From Dyella acidiphila (lineage in GTDB: Bacteria; Pseudomonadota; Gammaproteobacteria; Xanthomonadales; Rhodanobacteraceae): a stretch of 64,000 nucleotides of DNA. The notes under the pieces are model-generated. The model made no database searches and was not told the origin of the DNA. It was given only the letters and a program-made list of their open reading frames with translations. How positions within the stretch are numbered: the stretch's first letter is position 1; every line of letters begins with the position of its first letter. This document shows, piece by piece, positions 32,034-41,009 of this stretch. The position numbers and the translations under genes are program-made. The stretch covers positions 1 to 64,000 of the forward strand of contig NZ_JACZZA010000005.1 of the NCBI RefSeq assembly GCF_014863405.1, written 5' to 3'.

Positions 32034-32108
32034 GTTTTTTGTCCTGGGGCCTGCCTTACCGGCATGGAACGGCATGTTACCGAACGCCCACCACCGGCGG
32101 AATGTGCG

Positions 32109-33626
32109 GATCGGCGCGGACCCGGCGCGTGCTTCCGTTTGCCGCGGCCACCCATTATCGTCCATACGCTGTATCGCAGCTGCCCTCACTAAGGACGAAG
32201 CATGAAGCCGATACTGACCACGCTTGCGGCCGTGTGTGCGGCGGCCTGTTTGATGACACCGGCTACACAGGCCGGTGCCCCCAAAGATCCCAACCAGAAA
32301 TACATAGAAGTCTGCAATAATTTCAGCAACCAGACGCTCTGGCTGACGCTGTCGGCCACCCCACCCGGCAGGCCGGAAGTGCGCTGGCTCAGCGGCAAGT
32401 CGATTGCCCCCAAAACATGCTTCGAGTCGCCTGCGTTGAGCTCCGACCAATGGAGCGCGGGGCGTGCTTATATCTTTCTGGCCGATCCGGCCAAGCTGAC
32501 CAACCCGTACGCCATAGCCGGCAATTATCAATTGGTGGAATACATCTTCCGCGGGCCGGCCGGCAGCGGGGGCACCCATGGCGAAGGTGTCGGCTATGAC
32601 TTTTCGGCGGTGGACAGCGTGCACAGCGGCCTGCCCCTGGCGGTGGAAGCGGCCGACGACGATGGCGATCCGGCCAGCGCCATGCCGTATACCGGCATTC
32701 CGATGACTGCCGACTATGACGAAGACACCAACAAGCTGCGCGCTGTTTTTGAAAAATTCATCGACGCCGGATGGCCTTATTTCAAGGATTCCAGCGTGTC
32801 GGGCATGTATTACAAAATTCCCGGCGGCTACAATCTGTTCGCCGAAGCGAACGTGCACGCGTATGTCTACGCAAAAACGGCGGCCAAGCCCATCACTCCG
32901 GTCAGCCTGGCCAATCGTTGGCTGTATTGGCTGGGCACTCCCGTCGACCAACTTTGCCCTGCGCAAAGCGCACCCAGTCAGGCGTTCTGCAAGGACTACC
33001 AGCACTCTGTCGTTACGGTATGGAGCGCCTTCGCGACCAATGCGCGCAGCAATGGCGTGCTTGATCCCTCCGCGCTCGATATGGCCGAGCACATTATCGG
33101 CTTCGTGCCGTTCGGCAACGGCAGCAACTGGAGCGGCATCGATGCGCAGATCGGGCCGCTATGGGCCGCGCTCGCCTCCGGCCTGCCCTCGTCGACATAT
33201 ATGCAGGATCCGCAATACGCGGCCTTGAAATATCCCGCTTACGACAGCCCCTACAACCTGGATCCCTACGTAACAGCGGTGCACAAGGATTTCGGGCTGA
33301 ATATCTACGCCTTCTCGATCGACGATGCACTGGGCTACTTCGACGCACCTACCCAGAACAAATTGTTCATTGCCGTAGGCGGCCTGCATGGCTTGCCGAA
33401 TAAAACCCAGGCCAAGCCGCCGGCGCATTCGCCTTATCACGCCAATACGGTGCCGGCTGGAGCTCGGTGACTGCCTGCGGCGGCGCCACGCTCGATGCGG
33501 CGAACGGTTCAAGTACACCGTTGATGATCGATCAGCACAAGACCTGCGGAATCACTTAGCAGGCCAAGCACGCGCATTCGGTGTATTTCAGCGTGCCGCA
33601 GGGCGCGAACAAAGCATTAGCGTTCC
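32109..33626. repeat. Tandem duplication unit 1 (1518 bp)
   Basis: The copy starts with GATCGGCGCGGACCC, 93 bases before the gene start, and runs to GCATTAGCGTT inside the 3' part of the gene. The second unit begins immediately at 33627. The constant offset of 1518 bases (gene starts 32202 and 33720) shows a direct tandem duplication that carried the promoter region along. Confidence 0.9.
32202..33470 (+). CDS. Secreted GH64/thaumatin-like protein, copy 1, C-terminally frameshifted
   Basis: This 422-aa copy has a signal peptide (MKPILTTLAAVCAAACLMT up to TQAG) and an N-terminal beta-rich YIEVCNNFSNQTLWLTLS strand, as in thaumatin/GH64 folds. It also has VGYDFSAVDSVHSGLP and a late block VHKDFGLNIYAFSIDDALGY, comparable to the YxFPYDD region of GH64 beta-1,3-glucanases. 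The family call is by resemblance only. Compared with copy 2, one base is missing near 33447, so the last roughly 77 residues are lost. Restoring the frame meets a further Tyr-to-TAG stop at 33557. AAGGA sits six bases before the start. The core is intact and may still fold. Confidence 0.72.
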   Translation: MKPILTTLAAVCAAACLMTPATQAGAPKDPNQKYIEVCNNFSNQTLWLTLSATPPGRPEVRWLSGKSIAPKTCFESPALSSDQWSAGRAYIFLADPAKLTNPYAIAGNYQLVEYIFRGPAGSGGTHGEGVGYDFSAVDSVHSGLPLAVEAADDDGDPASAMPYTGIPMTADYDEDTNKLRAVFEKFIDAGWPYFKDSSVSGMYYKIPGGYNLFAEANVHAYVYAKTAAKPITPVSLANRWLYWLGTPVDQLCPAQSAPSQAFCKDYQHSVVTVWSAFATNARSNGVLDPSALDMAEHIIGFVPFGNGSNWSGIDAQIGPLWAALASGLPSSTYMQDPQYAALKYPAYDSPYNLDPYVTAVHKDFGLNIYAFSIDDALGYFDAPTQNKLFIAVGGLHGLPNKTQAKPPAHSPYHANTVPAGAR

Positions 33627-35146
33627 GATCGGCGCGGACCCGGCGCGTACTTACGTTCACAGCGTCCGCCCATCATCGTCCATACGCTGTATCGCAGCTG
33701 CACTCACAAAGGACGAAGCATGAAGCCGATCTTGACCACGCTTGCGGCCGTGTGCGCGGCGGCCTGTTTGATATCGCCGGCTACCCAGGCCAGCGCCTCC
33801 AAGGATCCCGACCAGAAATACATTGAAGTCTGCAATAACTTCAGCCACCAGACGCTCTGGCTGACGCTGTCGGCCACCCAGCCCGGCAAGTCGGAAGTGC
33901 GCTGGCTCAGCGGCAAGGCGATTACCCCTAAAACATGCTTCGAGCCGCCTGCGTTGAGCCCCGACCGGTGGAACGCGGGGCGCGCTTATATCTTTCTGGC
34001 CGATCCGGCCACCTTGAGCAACCCGTACGCTGTAGCCGGCAATTATCAATTGGCGGAATACACCTTCCGCGGGCCGGCCGGCAGCGGGGGCACCCATGGC
34101 GAAGGTGTCGGCTATGACTTTTCGGCGGTGGACAGCGTGCACAGCGGCCTGCCCCTGGCGGTGGAAGCGGCCGACGACGATGGCGATCCGGCCAGCGCCA
34201 TGCCGTATACCGGCAATCCGATGACCGCCGACTATGACGAAGACACCAACAAGCTGCGCGCTGCTTTTGAAAAATTCATCGACGCGGGATGGCCTTATTT
34301 CAAGGATTCCAGCGCGCAGGGCAAATATTACAAAATTCCCGGCGGCTACAATCTGTTCGCCGAAGCGAACGTGCACGCGTACGCCTACGCAAAAACGGCA
34401 GCCAAGCCGATCACCCCGGCCAGCGTGGCCAATCGTTGGCTGTATTGGCTGCAAAGTTCCGTCGACCAGCTATGCCCCGCGCAAAGCGCTCCCAGCCAGG
34501 CGTTCTGCAAGGACTACCAGCACTCCGTTGCCACGGTATGGAGCGCTTTCGCCGCCAATGCGCGCAACAATGGCGTGCTCGATCCTTCTGCGGTCGATAT
34601 AGCCGAGCACATTACCGGCTTCGTGCCGTTCGGCAACGGCAGCAACTGGAGCGGCATCGATGCGCAGATCGGGCCGTTATGGACCGCGCTCGCTTCCGGC
34701 CTGCCCTCGCCGACGTATATGCTGGATCCACAATATGCGACATTGAAGTATCCCGATTACGACAGTCCCTACAACCTGGATCCCTACGTAACAGCGGTGC
34801 ACAAGGATTTCGGGCTGAATATCTACGCCTTCTCGATCGACGATGCGCTGGGCTACTTCGATGCGCCCACGCAGAACAAACTGTTCATTGCCGTGGGCGG
34901 CCTGCATGGATTGCCGAATAAAACCCAGGCCAAGCCGCCGGTGCATTCGCTCTATCACGCCAATTTCGGCGCCGGCTGGAGTTCGGTGAGCGCCTGCGGC
35001 AACACCACCGCACTCGATCCAGCGAACGGTTCAAGCACGCCGCTGGTGATCGATCGGCGTGTGGCCTGCGAAATCACCTACCAGGACACGCACGCGCATT
35101 CGGTACATTTCAGCGTATCGCTGGGCGCGGACAAGGCATTGACGCT
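33627..35146. repeat. Tandem duplication unit 2
   Basis: This is the direct repeat of 32109-33626, about 90% identical by eye, with the coding frame intact. It continues past the homologous end into the unique 3' part of the gene (to 35228), so copy 2 keeps the ancestral 3' end while unit 1 ends at the junction. Confidence 0.88.
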
Positions 35147-35228
35147 GAGTCCCTGCGCAGGCGACAAGCAGGTCTGCCAGGCCATCTATGTGGACGGCGA
35201 CGACGTGCAGGGGCCATCTGACCCGTAG
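33720..35228 (+). CDS. Secreted GH64/thaumatin-like (beta-1,3-glucanase-like) protein, copy 2, intact
   Basis: This 502-aa full-length copy has a signal peptide (MKPILTTLAAVCAAACLIS up to QASA), the YIEVCNNFSHQTLWLTLS strand, GVGYDFSAVDSVHSGLP, and DFGLNIYAFSIDDALGYFD. Its C-terminal extension (HANFGAGWSSVSACGN to VQGPSDP) is lost in copy 1. Paired cysteines in that extension suggest disulphides and an exported location. GH64 enzymes cleave beta-1,3-glucans, so attack on fungal or oomycete walls would fit, but catalytic residues could not be assigned with certainty. The promoter region was duplicated with the gene, and AAGGA precedes the start. Confidence 0.75.
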   Translation: MKPILTTLAAVCAAACLISPATQASASKDPDQKYIEVCNNFSHQTLWLTLSATQPGKSEVRWLSGKAITPKTCFEPPALSPDRWNAGRAYIFLADPATLSNPYAVAGNYQLAEYTFRGPAGSGGTHGEGVGYDFSAVDSVHSGLPLAVEAADDDGDPASAMPYTGNPMTADYDEDTNKLRAAFEKFIDAGWPYFKDSSAQGKYYKIPGGYNLFAEANVHAYAYAKTAAKPITPASVANRWLYWLQSSVDQLCPAQSAPSQAFCKDYQHSVATVWSAFAANARNNGVLDPSAVDIAEHITGFVPFGNGSNWSGIDAQIGPLWTALASGLPSPTYMLDPQYATLKYPDYDSPYNLDPYVTAVHKDFGLNIYAFSIDDALGYFDAPTQNKLFIAVGGLHGLPNKTQAKPPVHSLYHANFGAGWSSVSACGNTTALDPANGSSTPLVIDRRVACEITYQDTHAHSVHFSVSLGADKALTLSPCAGDKQVCQAIYVDGDDVQGPSDP

Positions 35229-35241
35229 CAGCCGGCGTGCT

Positions 35242-36804
35242 TTAGCGGATATCCAGCACCGTGACGGATTTCGCCGGCAGCGCCGCGGTAATCACGCCAT
35301 CCTTGAGCACCGCATGTTCGAACGCCACCGGCTCTACGGCATGCGGATGCTCGAAGCTGTTGATCGAGGTGATCTGCGGCGCGGTCAACATCCTGCCCTG
35401 CACCTTCGTACCCTGCACACCGTCCAGGCGGATGCGCACCGTGGTGGCCTGGTGCGGATCGAGATTGACCAGGGCCACATGCACCACGCCCGCCCGGTCG
35501 CGGCCGGCCGTAGCGTGGATGCCCGGCACGCTGGCATCGGCATAGCGATACGCCGGTGCCTGCACATCGATCGGCAAGTAGGTGGCGCCCTGGAATACCT
35601 GGTACAGGTCGAACACGTAGTAAGTGGGCGTCAGCACCATCCGCGACTGGTCGGTAAGAATCATCGCCTGCAGCACATTCACCATCTGCGCGATATTGGC
35701 CATGCGCACGCGGTCGGCATGGGCCTGGAAAATATCCAGGGTGACGGCGGCGGAAAGCGCATCGCGCAGGCTGTTTTGCTGGTAGAGCGCGGCATCCGGC
35801 GCGGACGGATCCTGGTCCATCCAGTTGCCCCATTCATCCACGGCCAGCGCCACGCGCTTGTGCGGGTCGTATTTGTCCATCACCGCGCTATGCCGGGCGA
35901 TAAGATCGTCCATGTGCAAGGCGCCCTGCAGGGTGGACATCCACTGCGCTTCGCCGAATTGCGTGGCCGAACCCTTGTGCTCCCAATTTCCGGTAGGAAT
36001 GGTGTAGTTGTGCAGGCTGATCGCATCGATCTGGCTGCCGGCCGCGGCCATCACTGTGTCAGTCCAGGCCACATCGTCGGCATTGGCGCCGCTGGCAACG
36101 CGCGTGATCGGCGCATTCGGCGGCGCGTGCACAAAGGTGGCGTATTGGCGATAGACATCCGCATAGAACGAGGCGCGCATCGAACCGCCGCAGCCCCACA
36201 TTTCGTTGCCGATGCCCACGTAGTCGAGCTTCCACGGTTGCGCGCGCCCGTTCGCGCGGCGCTGCTGTGCCAGACTGGAATGGCCATCCGCGGTGATGTA
36301 CTCGATCCACTGGCTCATCTCCCGCGGCGAGCCGGTACCGACATTGATGCTGAGATAGGTCTTGGCACCGATCAGCTCAGCAAAATCCATGAACTCCTGC
36401 GTGCCGAACTGGTTATCGTCCTCGCCACCCCAGGATGCGTTCATGCGCACGGGACGCTGATTGCGCGGACCGATGCCGTCGCGCCAGTCGTATTGATCGG
36501 CAAAGCAGCCGCCGGGCCAGCGGATCACCGGCACCTTGATCGCCTTCAGCGCCTCGACCACATCCTTGCGATAGCCCCTGATATTGGGAATGGACGAATG
36601 CTCGCCCACCCAGATACCACCGTAGATGCCGTGTCCGAGCTGCTCGGCGAACTGGCCATAGATTTCCGGATGAATCAGCGCACCGGGCCGGTCCGCATGC
36701 ACGGTGACCTGCGCGGCCGGCGCCGTCTGCGCGCAAACCTGGCCCGATAGCAGCACTGCCAGTGCCACGCCCAAACCACCCCATACCCGCCGCCCTGCCT
36801 TCAT
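35242..36804 (-). CDS. GH51 alpha-L-arabinofuranosidase, secreted
   Basis: This 520-aa enzyme releases L-arabinofuranose from arabinan and arabinoxylan. The signal peptide is MKAGRRVWGGLGVALAVLL to VCAQT. The family opening is HPEIYGQFAEQLGHGIYGGI, with VIRWPGGCFADQYDW next. The acid/base Glu is in GIGNEMWGCGG and the nucleophile Glu is in LAVDEWGNWM. A C-terminal beta-sandwich follows (VHVALVNLDPHQ to VTVLDIR). Length and motif order match GH51 fully. It converges on GH64-like copy 2 with 13 bases between stops. The secretion signal is notable, as many GH51 enzymes are intracellular. Confidence 0.93.
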   Translation of the reverse strand: MKAGRRVWGGLGVALAVLLSGQVCAQTAPAAQVTVHADRPGALIHPEIYGQFAEQLGHGIYGGIWVGEHSSIPNIRGYRKDVVEALKAIKVPVIRWPGGCFADQYDWRDGIGPRNQRPVRMNASWGGEDDNQFGTQEFMDFAELIGAKTYLSINVGTGSPREMSQWIEYITADGHSSLAQQRRANGRAQPWKLDYVGIGNEMWGCGGSMRASFYADVYRQYATFVHAPPNAPITRVASGANADDVAWTDTVMAAAGSQIDAISLHNYTIPTGNWEHKGSATQFGEAQWMSTLQGALHMDDLIARHSAVMDKYDPHKRVALAVDEWGNWMDQDPSAPDAALYQQNSLRDALSAAVTLDIFQAHADRVRMANIAQMVNVLQAMILTDQSRMVLTPTYYVFDLYQVFQGATYLPIDVQAPAYRYADASVPGIHATAGRDRAGVVHVALVNLDPHQATTVRIRLDGVQGTKVQGRMLTAPQITSINSFEHPHAVEPVAFEHAVLKDGVITAALPAKSVTVLDIR

Positions 36805-37011
36805 GGAAGCCCCCGCGTACCCGTCAGCAATAACCGTTGATTATGCGAAAAGCGCAAGGCCATTCGAGCAACGATTTCCCGGGATGGCGTTTACGATTTT
36901 TCTCAGCATCGCGGCAGCGGCGACCCGCGGCAAGCGCCGGCCCTCGCCTTCGCCCCCTTCACGGCATCATTGGTTATATTCGCTGCCTGTCGAAGTCTGG
37001 AATCGGGACCG

Positions 37012-38604
37012 ATGCTCCAATCCTTGCTGCGCCACCGCTTCACTGTTTCCGCCCTGGCCATGCTGCTGATCTCAGCTTCAGCACCAGCTGCCGATACCGG
37101 CCCAAGCGTGGATATCGCAACCGGCACGCTGCTGGGCGTGCACGATGCCAAAAGCGGCCTGGATGAATTCAAGGGCATTCCGTATGCCGCGCCTCCGGTC
37201 GGCCCGTTGCGCTGGAAGCCGCCGCAAGCCGCAAGCACCTGGACCGGCGTGCGCAAGGCCGAGCACTTCGGCCCACGCTGCATGCAACGCCCCATCTACA
37301 GCGATATGGTGTTTCGCTCCGACGGCATGAGCGAGGATTGCCTGTATCTCAATGTGTGGACTCCGGCACAGGGTGCGAACAAAAAGCTGCCGGTGCTGGT
37401 GTACTTCTACGGCGGCGGCTATACCGGTGGCGACGGTTCGGAATCGCGCTATGACGGCGCCAGCCTGGCGCAACGCGGCATCGTTACCGTCACCGTGAAT
37501 TACCGCCTGGATGTATTCGGCTTTCTGGCGCTGCCGGCACTGGCCGCCGAGTCGCCCGCACACGCCACCGGCAACTACGGCTTGCTCGACCAGAACGCCG
37601 CCCTGCGTTGGGTACAACGCAATATCGGCGCCTTCGGCGGCGATCCGAACCAGGTGACCATCGGCGGCGAATCGGCCGGTTCGATGTCGGTATCAGTACA
37701 AATGGCCTCACCGCTTTCCAAAGGCCTCGCACAGCGTGCGATCGGCGAAAGCGGCGCCATGCTGGCCAATCTCAGGCCGCAGCCGCTGGCCGATGCCGAG
37801 CATCAGAGCGAAGATTTCGAAAAGCGTGCCGGCCTGCCATCGCTGAAGCAATTGCGCGCGAAGAGCGCAAGCGCGCTGCTCGATATTGCGGGCCAGAAAG
37901 ATTTCCCCGAATTCCGCCCGACCATCGACGGCTATTTCCTGCCTGAATCGCCGGAAGCCATCTACCGCGCCGGCAAGCAGGCGCACATTCCGTTGCTGCT
38001 GGGTTCGAACTCGCAAGAGGGCTATTACAAAAATCTGTTCGACAACCAGGCCCCCACGCCGGCCAACTATCGTGCCGCGATGACCAGGGAGTTGAAGGAG
38101 CATGCCGCCGAGGGCCTGAAGCTATACGCAGGCACCGGCGAGGCCGCGATCAAGGCCGCCGCCACCGCCTATGAAGGCGACCAGTTCATTGCCCTGTCGA
38201 CCTGGCAATGGATGCAGCAACAGCACGAGACCGGCGGTGCGCCGGTGTATTACTACTACTTCACCACGCCGCGGCCAGCCAAGCGCGACGGCAGCGCCGG
38301 TGCGGACGATGGCGCCGTGCACAGCGGCGAGATCGAATACGCGCTCGGCAATCTGGGCGGCAATAGCGTGTATGCGTGGGGCCCGGCCGACCAGCATGTG
38401 TCGGAGATCATGCAGGGGTATTGGGCCAACTTCATCAAGACCGGCAATCCCAATGGGCCTGGTCTGCCGGATTGGCCGGCTGTCGCGGCCAGGGATGGCG
38501 GCTTGTTGCGCCAGGTGATTGGAACCGATACGCACACGGTTGTGGACAGGAATGCGGCGCGCTACCAGTTTTTGCAGCGCGTGGATGCCGACCAGCATCT
38601 CTGA
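37012..38604 (+). CDS. Type-B carboxylesterase, secreted
   Basis: This 530-aa alpha/beta hydrolase belongs to the carboxylesterase/lipase type B family (COesterase). The signal peptide MLQSLLRHRFTVSALAMLL ends near APAAD. The typical GIPYAAPPVGPLRWKPP and SEDCLYLNVWTP blocks are present. The oxyanion stretch is YFYGGGYTGGD, the nucleophile is in IGGESAGSMSV, the acid is in LGSNSQEGYY, and the His is in AVHSGEIEYALG. ATG 37012 is chosen because the upstream in-frame codon is TTG and the signal peptide begins here. It is divergent from the GH51 gene across 207 bases. A role in de-esterifying plant cell-wall side groups is possible from context only. Confidence 0.92.
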   Translation: MLQSLLRHRFTVSALAMLLISASAPAADTGPSVDIATGTLLGVHDAKSGLDEFKGIPYAAPPVGPLRWKPPQAASTWTGVRKAEHFGPRCMQRPIYSDMVFRSDGMSEDCLYLNVWTPAQGANKKLPVLVYFYGGGYTGGDGSESRYDGASLAQRGIVTVTVNYRLDVFGFLALPALAAESPAHATGNYGLLDQNAALRWVQRNIGAFGGDPNQVTIGGESAGSMSVSVQMASPLSKGLAQRAIGESGAMLANLRPQPLADAEHQSEDFEKRAGLPSLKQLRAKSASALLDIAGQKDFPEFRPTIDGYFLPESPEAIYRAGKQAHIPLLLGSNSQEGYYKNLFDNQAPTPANYRAAMTRELKEHAAEGLKLYAGTGEAAIKAAATAYEGDQFIALSTWQWMQQQHETGGAPVYYYYFTTPRPAKRDGSAGADDGAVHSGEIEYALGNLGGNSVYAWGPADQHVSEIMQGYWANFIKTGNPNGPGLPDWPAVAARDGGLLRQVIGTDTHTVVDRNAARYQFLQRVDADQHL

Positions 38605-38658
38605 GCTGCCGTAACCGCCAGGCTGTCATCCGCATGAAAACGGAAGGTGCGGCGGTCC

Positions 38659-39342
38659 TCAATCCAGCTCGACATCGAAATCCGGATCCACAGCATCTTT
38701 TAAGATGCGCTTATACAGGGCCGCCAACTGGCCGCCCTGCGTGGATTGTTCGGTTGCCGGCACGTACGCCCAATAGCTGTCGGTGCCGCCTTGCATCGTT
38801 GATGCATAGGGAAATTCATCGCGTGAAAGCCCCTGAGCATGTGACTTCGATTTACCGTCCAGCTGCACGCCTTTAGTCAAGGCTGAATTTCGATTCACAC
38901 TATGAAGATCGACCGGACGATAGGTTTTGTCACCCTTCTGTTCTTGCGCGTGGCTTTTATGGACGATGTTTCCCAGATCGTCCTGCACATAGACCTCTGA
39001 ATTCTTGTTGATAACATAAGTCAGCGTTGTCGGGGCCCCTTTGTCGATCGCCTGACTGGTGAATTCATGAATATACGGTGTAGAAGCCCTGCTTATCTTG
39101 TGCTTCTCCCTTAATTGCACGGTTTGCACGGATGGCCGCCTGTCTGCCAACTGCTGCATGGCGCTCCCTCGCGTAACCTGCTCGCTATCGTTGGCAAGCT
39201 GCTGCACCCTTCTCTGCTCCGCGGCTTTCGGAGACTCACCTCGAAGCTTAAAGGCAGAAGGGCCGCCCTTCCCTGCACGGGACAACGCAGCACTTTCGTT
39301 TTGCTCCGCGCCTTGCTGCAAATCATTGGCATGAGCGCGCAT
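38659..39342 (-). CDS. Putative eCIS cargo: NucA/NucB-like DNase toxin
   Basis: This 227-aa protein is the last gene of the eCIS locus. The C-terminal block has DEFPYAST (175-182), then Glu198 in PATEQSTQGGQL (196-206) and a final helix. This resembles the conserved core of NucA/NucB secreted DNases (DEYPxAS ... E ... QGGQL). The N-terminal half is Gln/Ser/Ala-rich, without a signal peptide, and holds QRRVQQLANDSEQ then AMQQLAD (43-67), a leader-like motif shared with the two other cargo-end proteins. ATG 39342 is chosen because AGGGA lies six bases upstream; a TTG six bases earlier has no spacing to it. It probably degrades target-cell DNA after injection. No immunity gene is obvious. Confidence 0.65.
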   Translation of the reverse strand: MRAHANDLQQGAEQNESAALSRAGKGGPSAFKLRGESPKAAEQRRVQQLANDSEQVTRGSAMQQLADRRPSVQTVQLREKHKISRASTPYIHEFTSQAIDKGAPTTLTYVINKNSEVYVQDDLGNIVHKSHAQEQKGDKTYRPVDLHSVNRNSALTKGVQLDGKSKSHAQGLSRDEFPYASTMQGGTDSYWAYVPATEQSTQGGQLAALYKRILKDAVDPDFDVELD

Positions 39343-39386
39343 TTTCAATCCCTGTACAAGTCAAGCTGCGCGCCTGCGCAGGCTGA

Positions 39387-40949
39387 TTAAACGAAAGTCT
39401 CGACAAAATCATCGACGGAGCCGTCATCCACCTCCGCCTCGTACTGGGCTGGCGCGACGCTTATGTGCGCCGGATCGCAAACGAGGATCACCTGGTCACA
39501 TAGCGAGGGCGGAATTACCGCCTCGGCCGTTCCGAAAGAGTAGTAGGCGATTTCATTGTCTTCACGAGCTGCTTCCAGCGTTTCCACATTGTCGCCATCG
39601 CCGGCCGAGCGAAGGCGAGCAGCAGCAGGAAGGAATACACCCACATAGTTGCTGCCCCAGGAGAACAGTGACTCCCTCAGGCTCTTATTGAGATTGCCCA
39701 AAGTAGGAATGATGTACAGCCCCTTGCCTTTACCGACTCCATGGCCGGATCCGAACCGGGCTGCCGACACCCCTTCCTTGACCAATCCGCCGATATTTTC
39801 GATCGAGGTGGCATGTAAGCCGACGAATTTGTGGCTGCCGATCCTGTTGAAGACTTTTTCTACTGCCTCGTCATATTCTTCCTTGGGTATTTTTCGGCGA
39901 AAACGCTTGGGCTCATTGTCCTTGCCCCAAATACCGTCTTTCCATTTTTTTTTGTCGAACGAACTACTGGTTTTTTCGTCGACTTTGCGAACCGCGGCCC
40001 AGGTCTGACTCGGACTGATCACCTCCTGGTATTCCTCCAGCAACTCCATGACGGCGCGCAACGTCTCGGGTGCAGCATAGGAACGCGGCATGTCCTTCGC
40101 AGCGATCGGGTGGCTGACAAGCCAGATCAGCAGATCTGAGGTAGTGCGGATAACGTCGACCCCGGCCTCGGTGTTGCCAATCACCAGCCGTGGCTTGGTG
40201 GGGACGGCTTCTTCCCAGCTGGCATAACTGTGCTGGCGATTGTCCAGCGCCATGGCGCGCAATTCCGCCATGACCTTGAAACGCTCGGCAAGCCCCAGTC
40301 TGCCCAGTGCCTGGTCGAGCCCCGGCGCGTCGCGGGCGCGTTCGCCGGCGTTGATGATCTGGCCCGAAGAGATCGACTTGGCATTAACCAGAAGAAAGCG
40401 CTGCGCGACCCCGGCCGCTGGAGGCGTCGTTGCAGAAGATGCCGCCGGCATTTGCTGGACGGGTTTCGTACTGGCATCAAGTGCGCGACTTCCCATCACA
40501 TCCGCTTCGCTTTCCAGCCGTCGATCATCGTTGACCGGCGTACCGTCGGCAGATGCCATGGTGGGCCGGACACGGCCCTGCCGCTGCTGCACGATGTGCC
40601 AGGCTTCGTGCGGCAAATGCCGCTCCTGTCCCGGACCAAGGTGGATCTCGCTGCCCTGGGCATAGGCAAGGGCATTCATCTGCGCCGGTTTGGCGGAGTT
40701 CCGATGTACGGCGACATCGCCTATATCCACGCCGGACAGCGCTTCGATGCCTGTGCGCAACGACGATGGCAGGCCATTGGACCCTGACCCCGCCGTCGTT
40801 TCCTGCAGTTGGGTCAGGCGGCTTTTCTGGGCACTCTGGCGCGGGCTGGCATCGATCTTTTTCTGCATGGGATGCCCGATGGCGTCGCCGTGCTGGGCTT
40901 CTTGCTCAACAGCGGTCTTCGCAGGCTGGATGGAATCGCTTTGCTTCAT
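39387..40949 (-). CDS. eCIS cargo: DUF4157 protein with putative ADP-ribosyltransferase domain
   Basis: In this 520-aa protein the N-terminal leader-like motif is MQKKIDASPRQSAQKSRLTQ (28-47). A DUF4157 domain follows (about 65-150) with the metalloprotease-like HEAWH (114-118) and IHLGPGQERHLPHEAWHIVQ; this domain is strongly associated with eCIS effectors. A variable middle leads to a C-terminal domain that reads like a PARP-type ART: His379 in VGLHATSIENI, Tyr412 in GKGKGLYI, Glu476 in TAEAVIPPSL, an H-Y-E triad with the usual spacing order. The product is then probably an injected ADP-ribosylating toxin. ATG 40949 is preferred over GTG 40967 for its AGGG upstream, although the choice is not firm. 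The ART call is by motif only. Confidence 0.75.
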   Translation of the reverse strand: MKQSDSIQPAKTAVEQEAQHGDAIGHPMQKKIDASPRQSAQKSRLTQLQETTAGSGSNGLPSSLRTGIEALSGVDIGDVAVHRNSAKPAQMNALAYAQGSEIHLGPGQERHLPHEAWHIVQQRQGRVRPTMASADGTPVNDDRRLESEADVMGSRALDASTKPVQQMPAASSATTPPAAGVAQRFLLVNAKSISSGQIINAGERARDAPGLDQALGRLGLAERFKVMAELRAMALDNRQHSYASWEEAVPTKPRLVIGNTEAGVDVIRTTSDLLIWLVSHPIAAKDMPRSYAAPETLRAVMELLEEYQEVISPSQTWAAVRKVDEKTSSSFDKKKWKDGIWGKDNEPKRFRRKIPKEEYDEAVEKVFNRIGSHKFVGLHATSIENIGGLVKEGVSAARFGSGHGVGKGKGLYIIPTLGNLNKSLRESLFSWGSNYVGVFLPAAARLRSAGDGDNVETLEAAREDNEIAYYSFGTAEAVIPPSLCDQVILVCDPAHISVAPAQYEAEVDDGSVDDFVETFV

Positions 40950-41009
40950 GGCCAGGGACCCTGTCACATTCTAACGATGATGAATGTTCGCGCCGCATCA
41001 GCCATGGCT

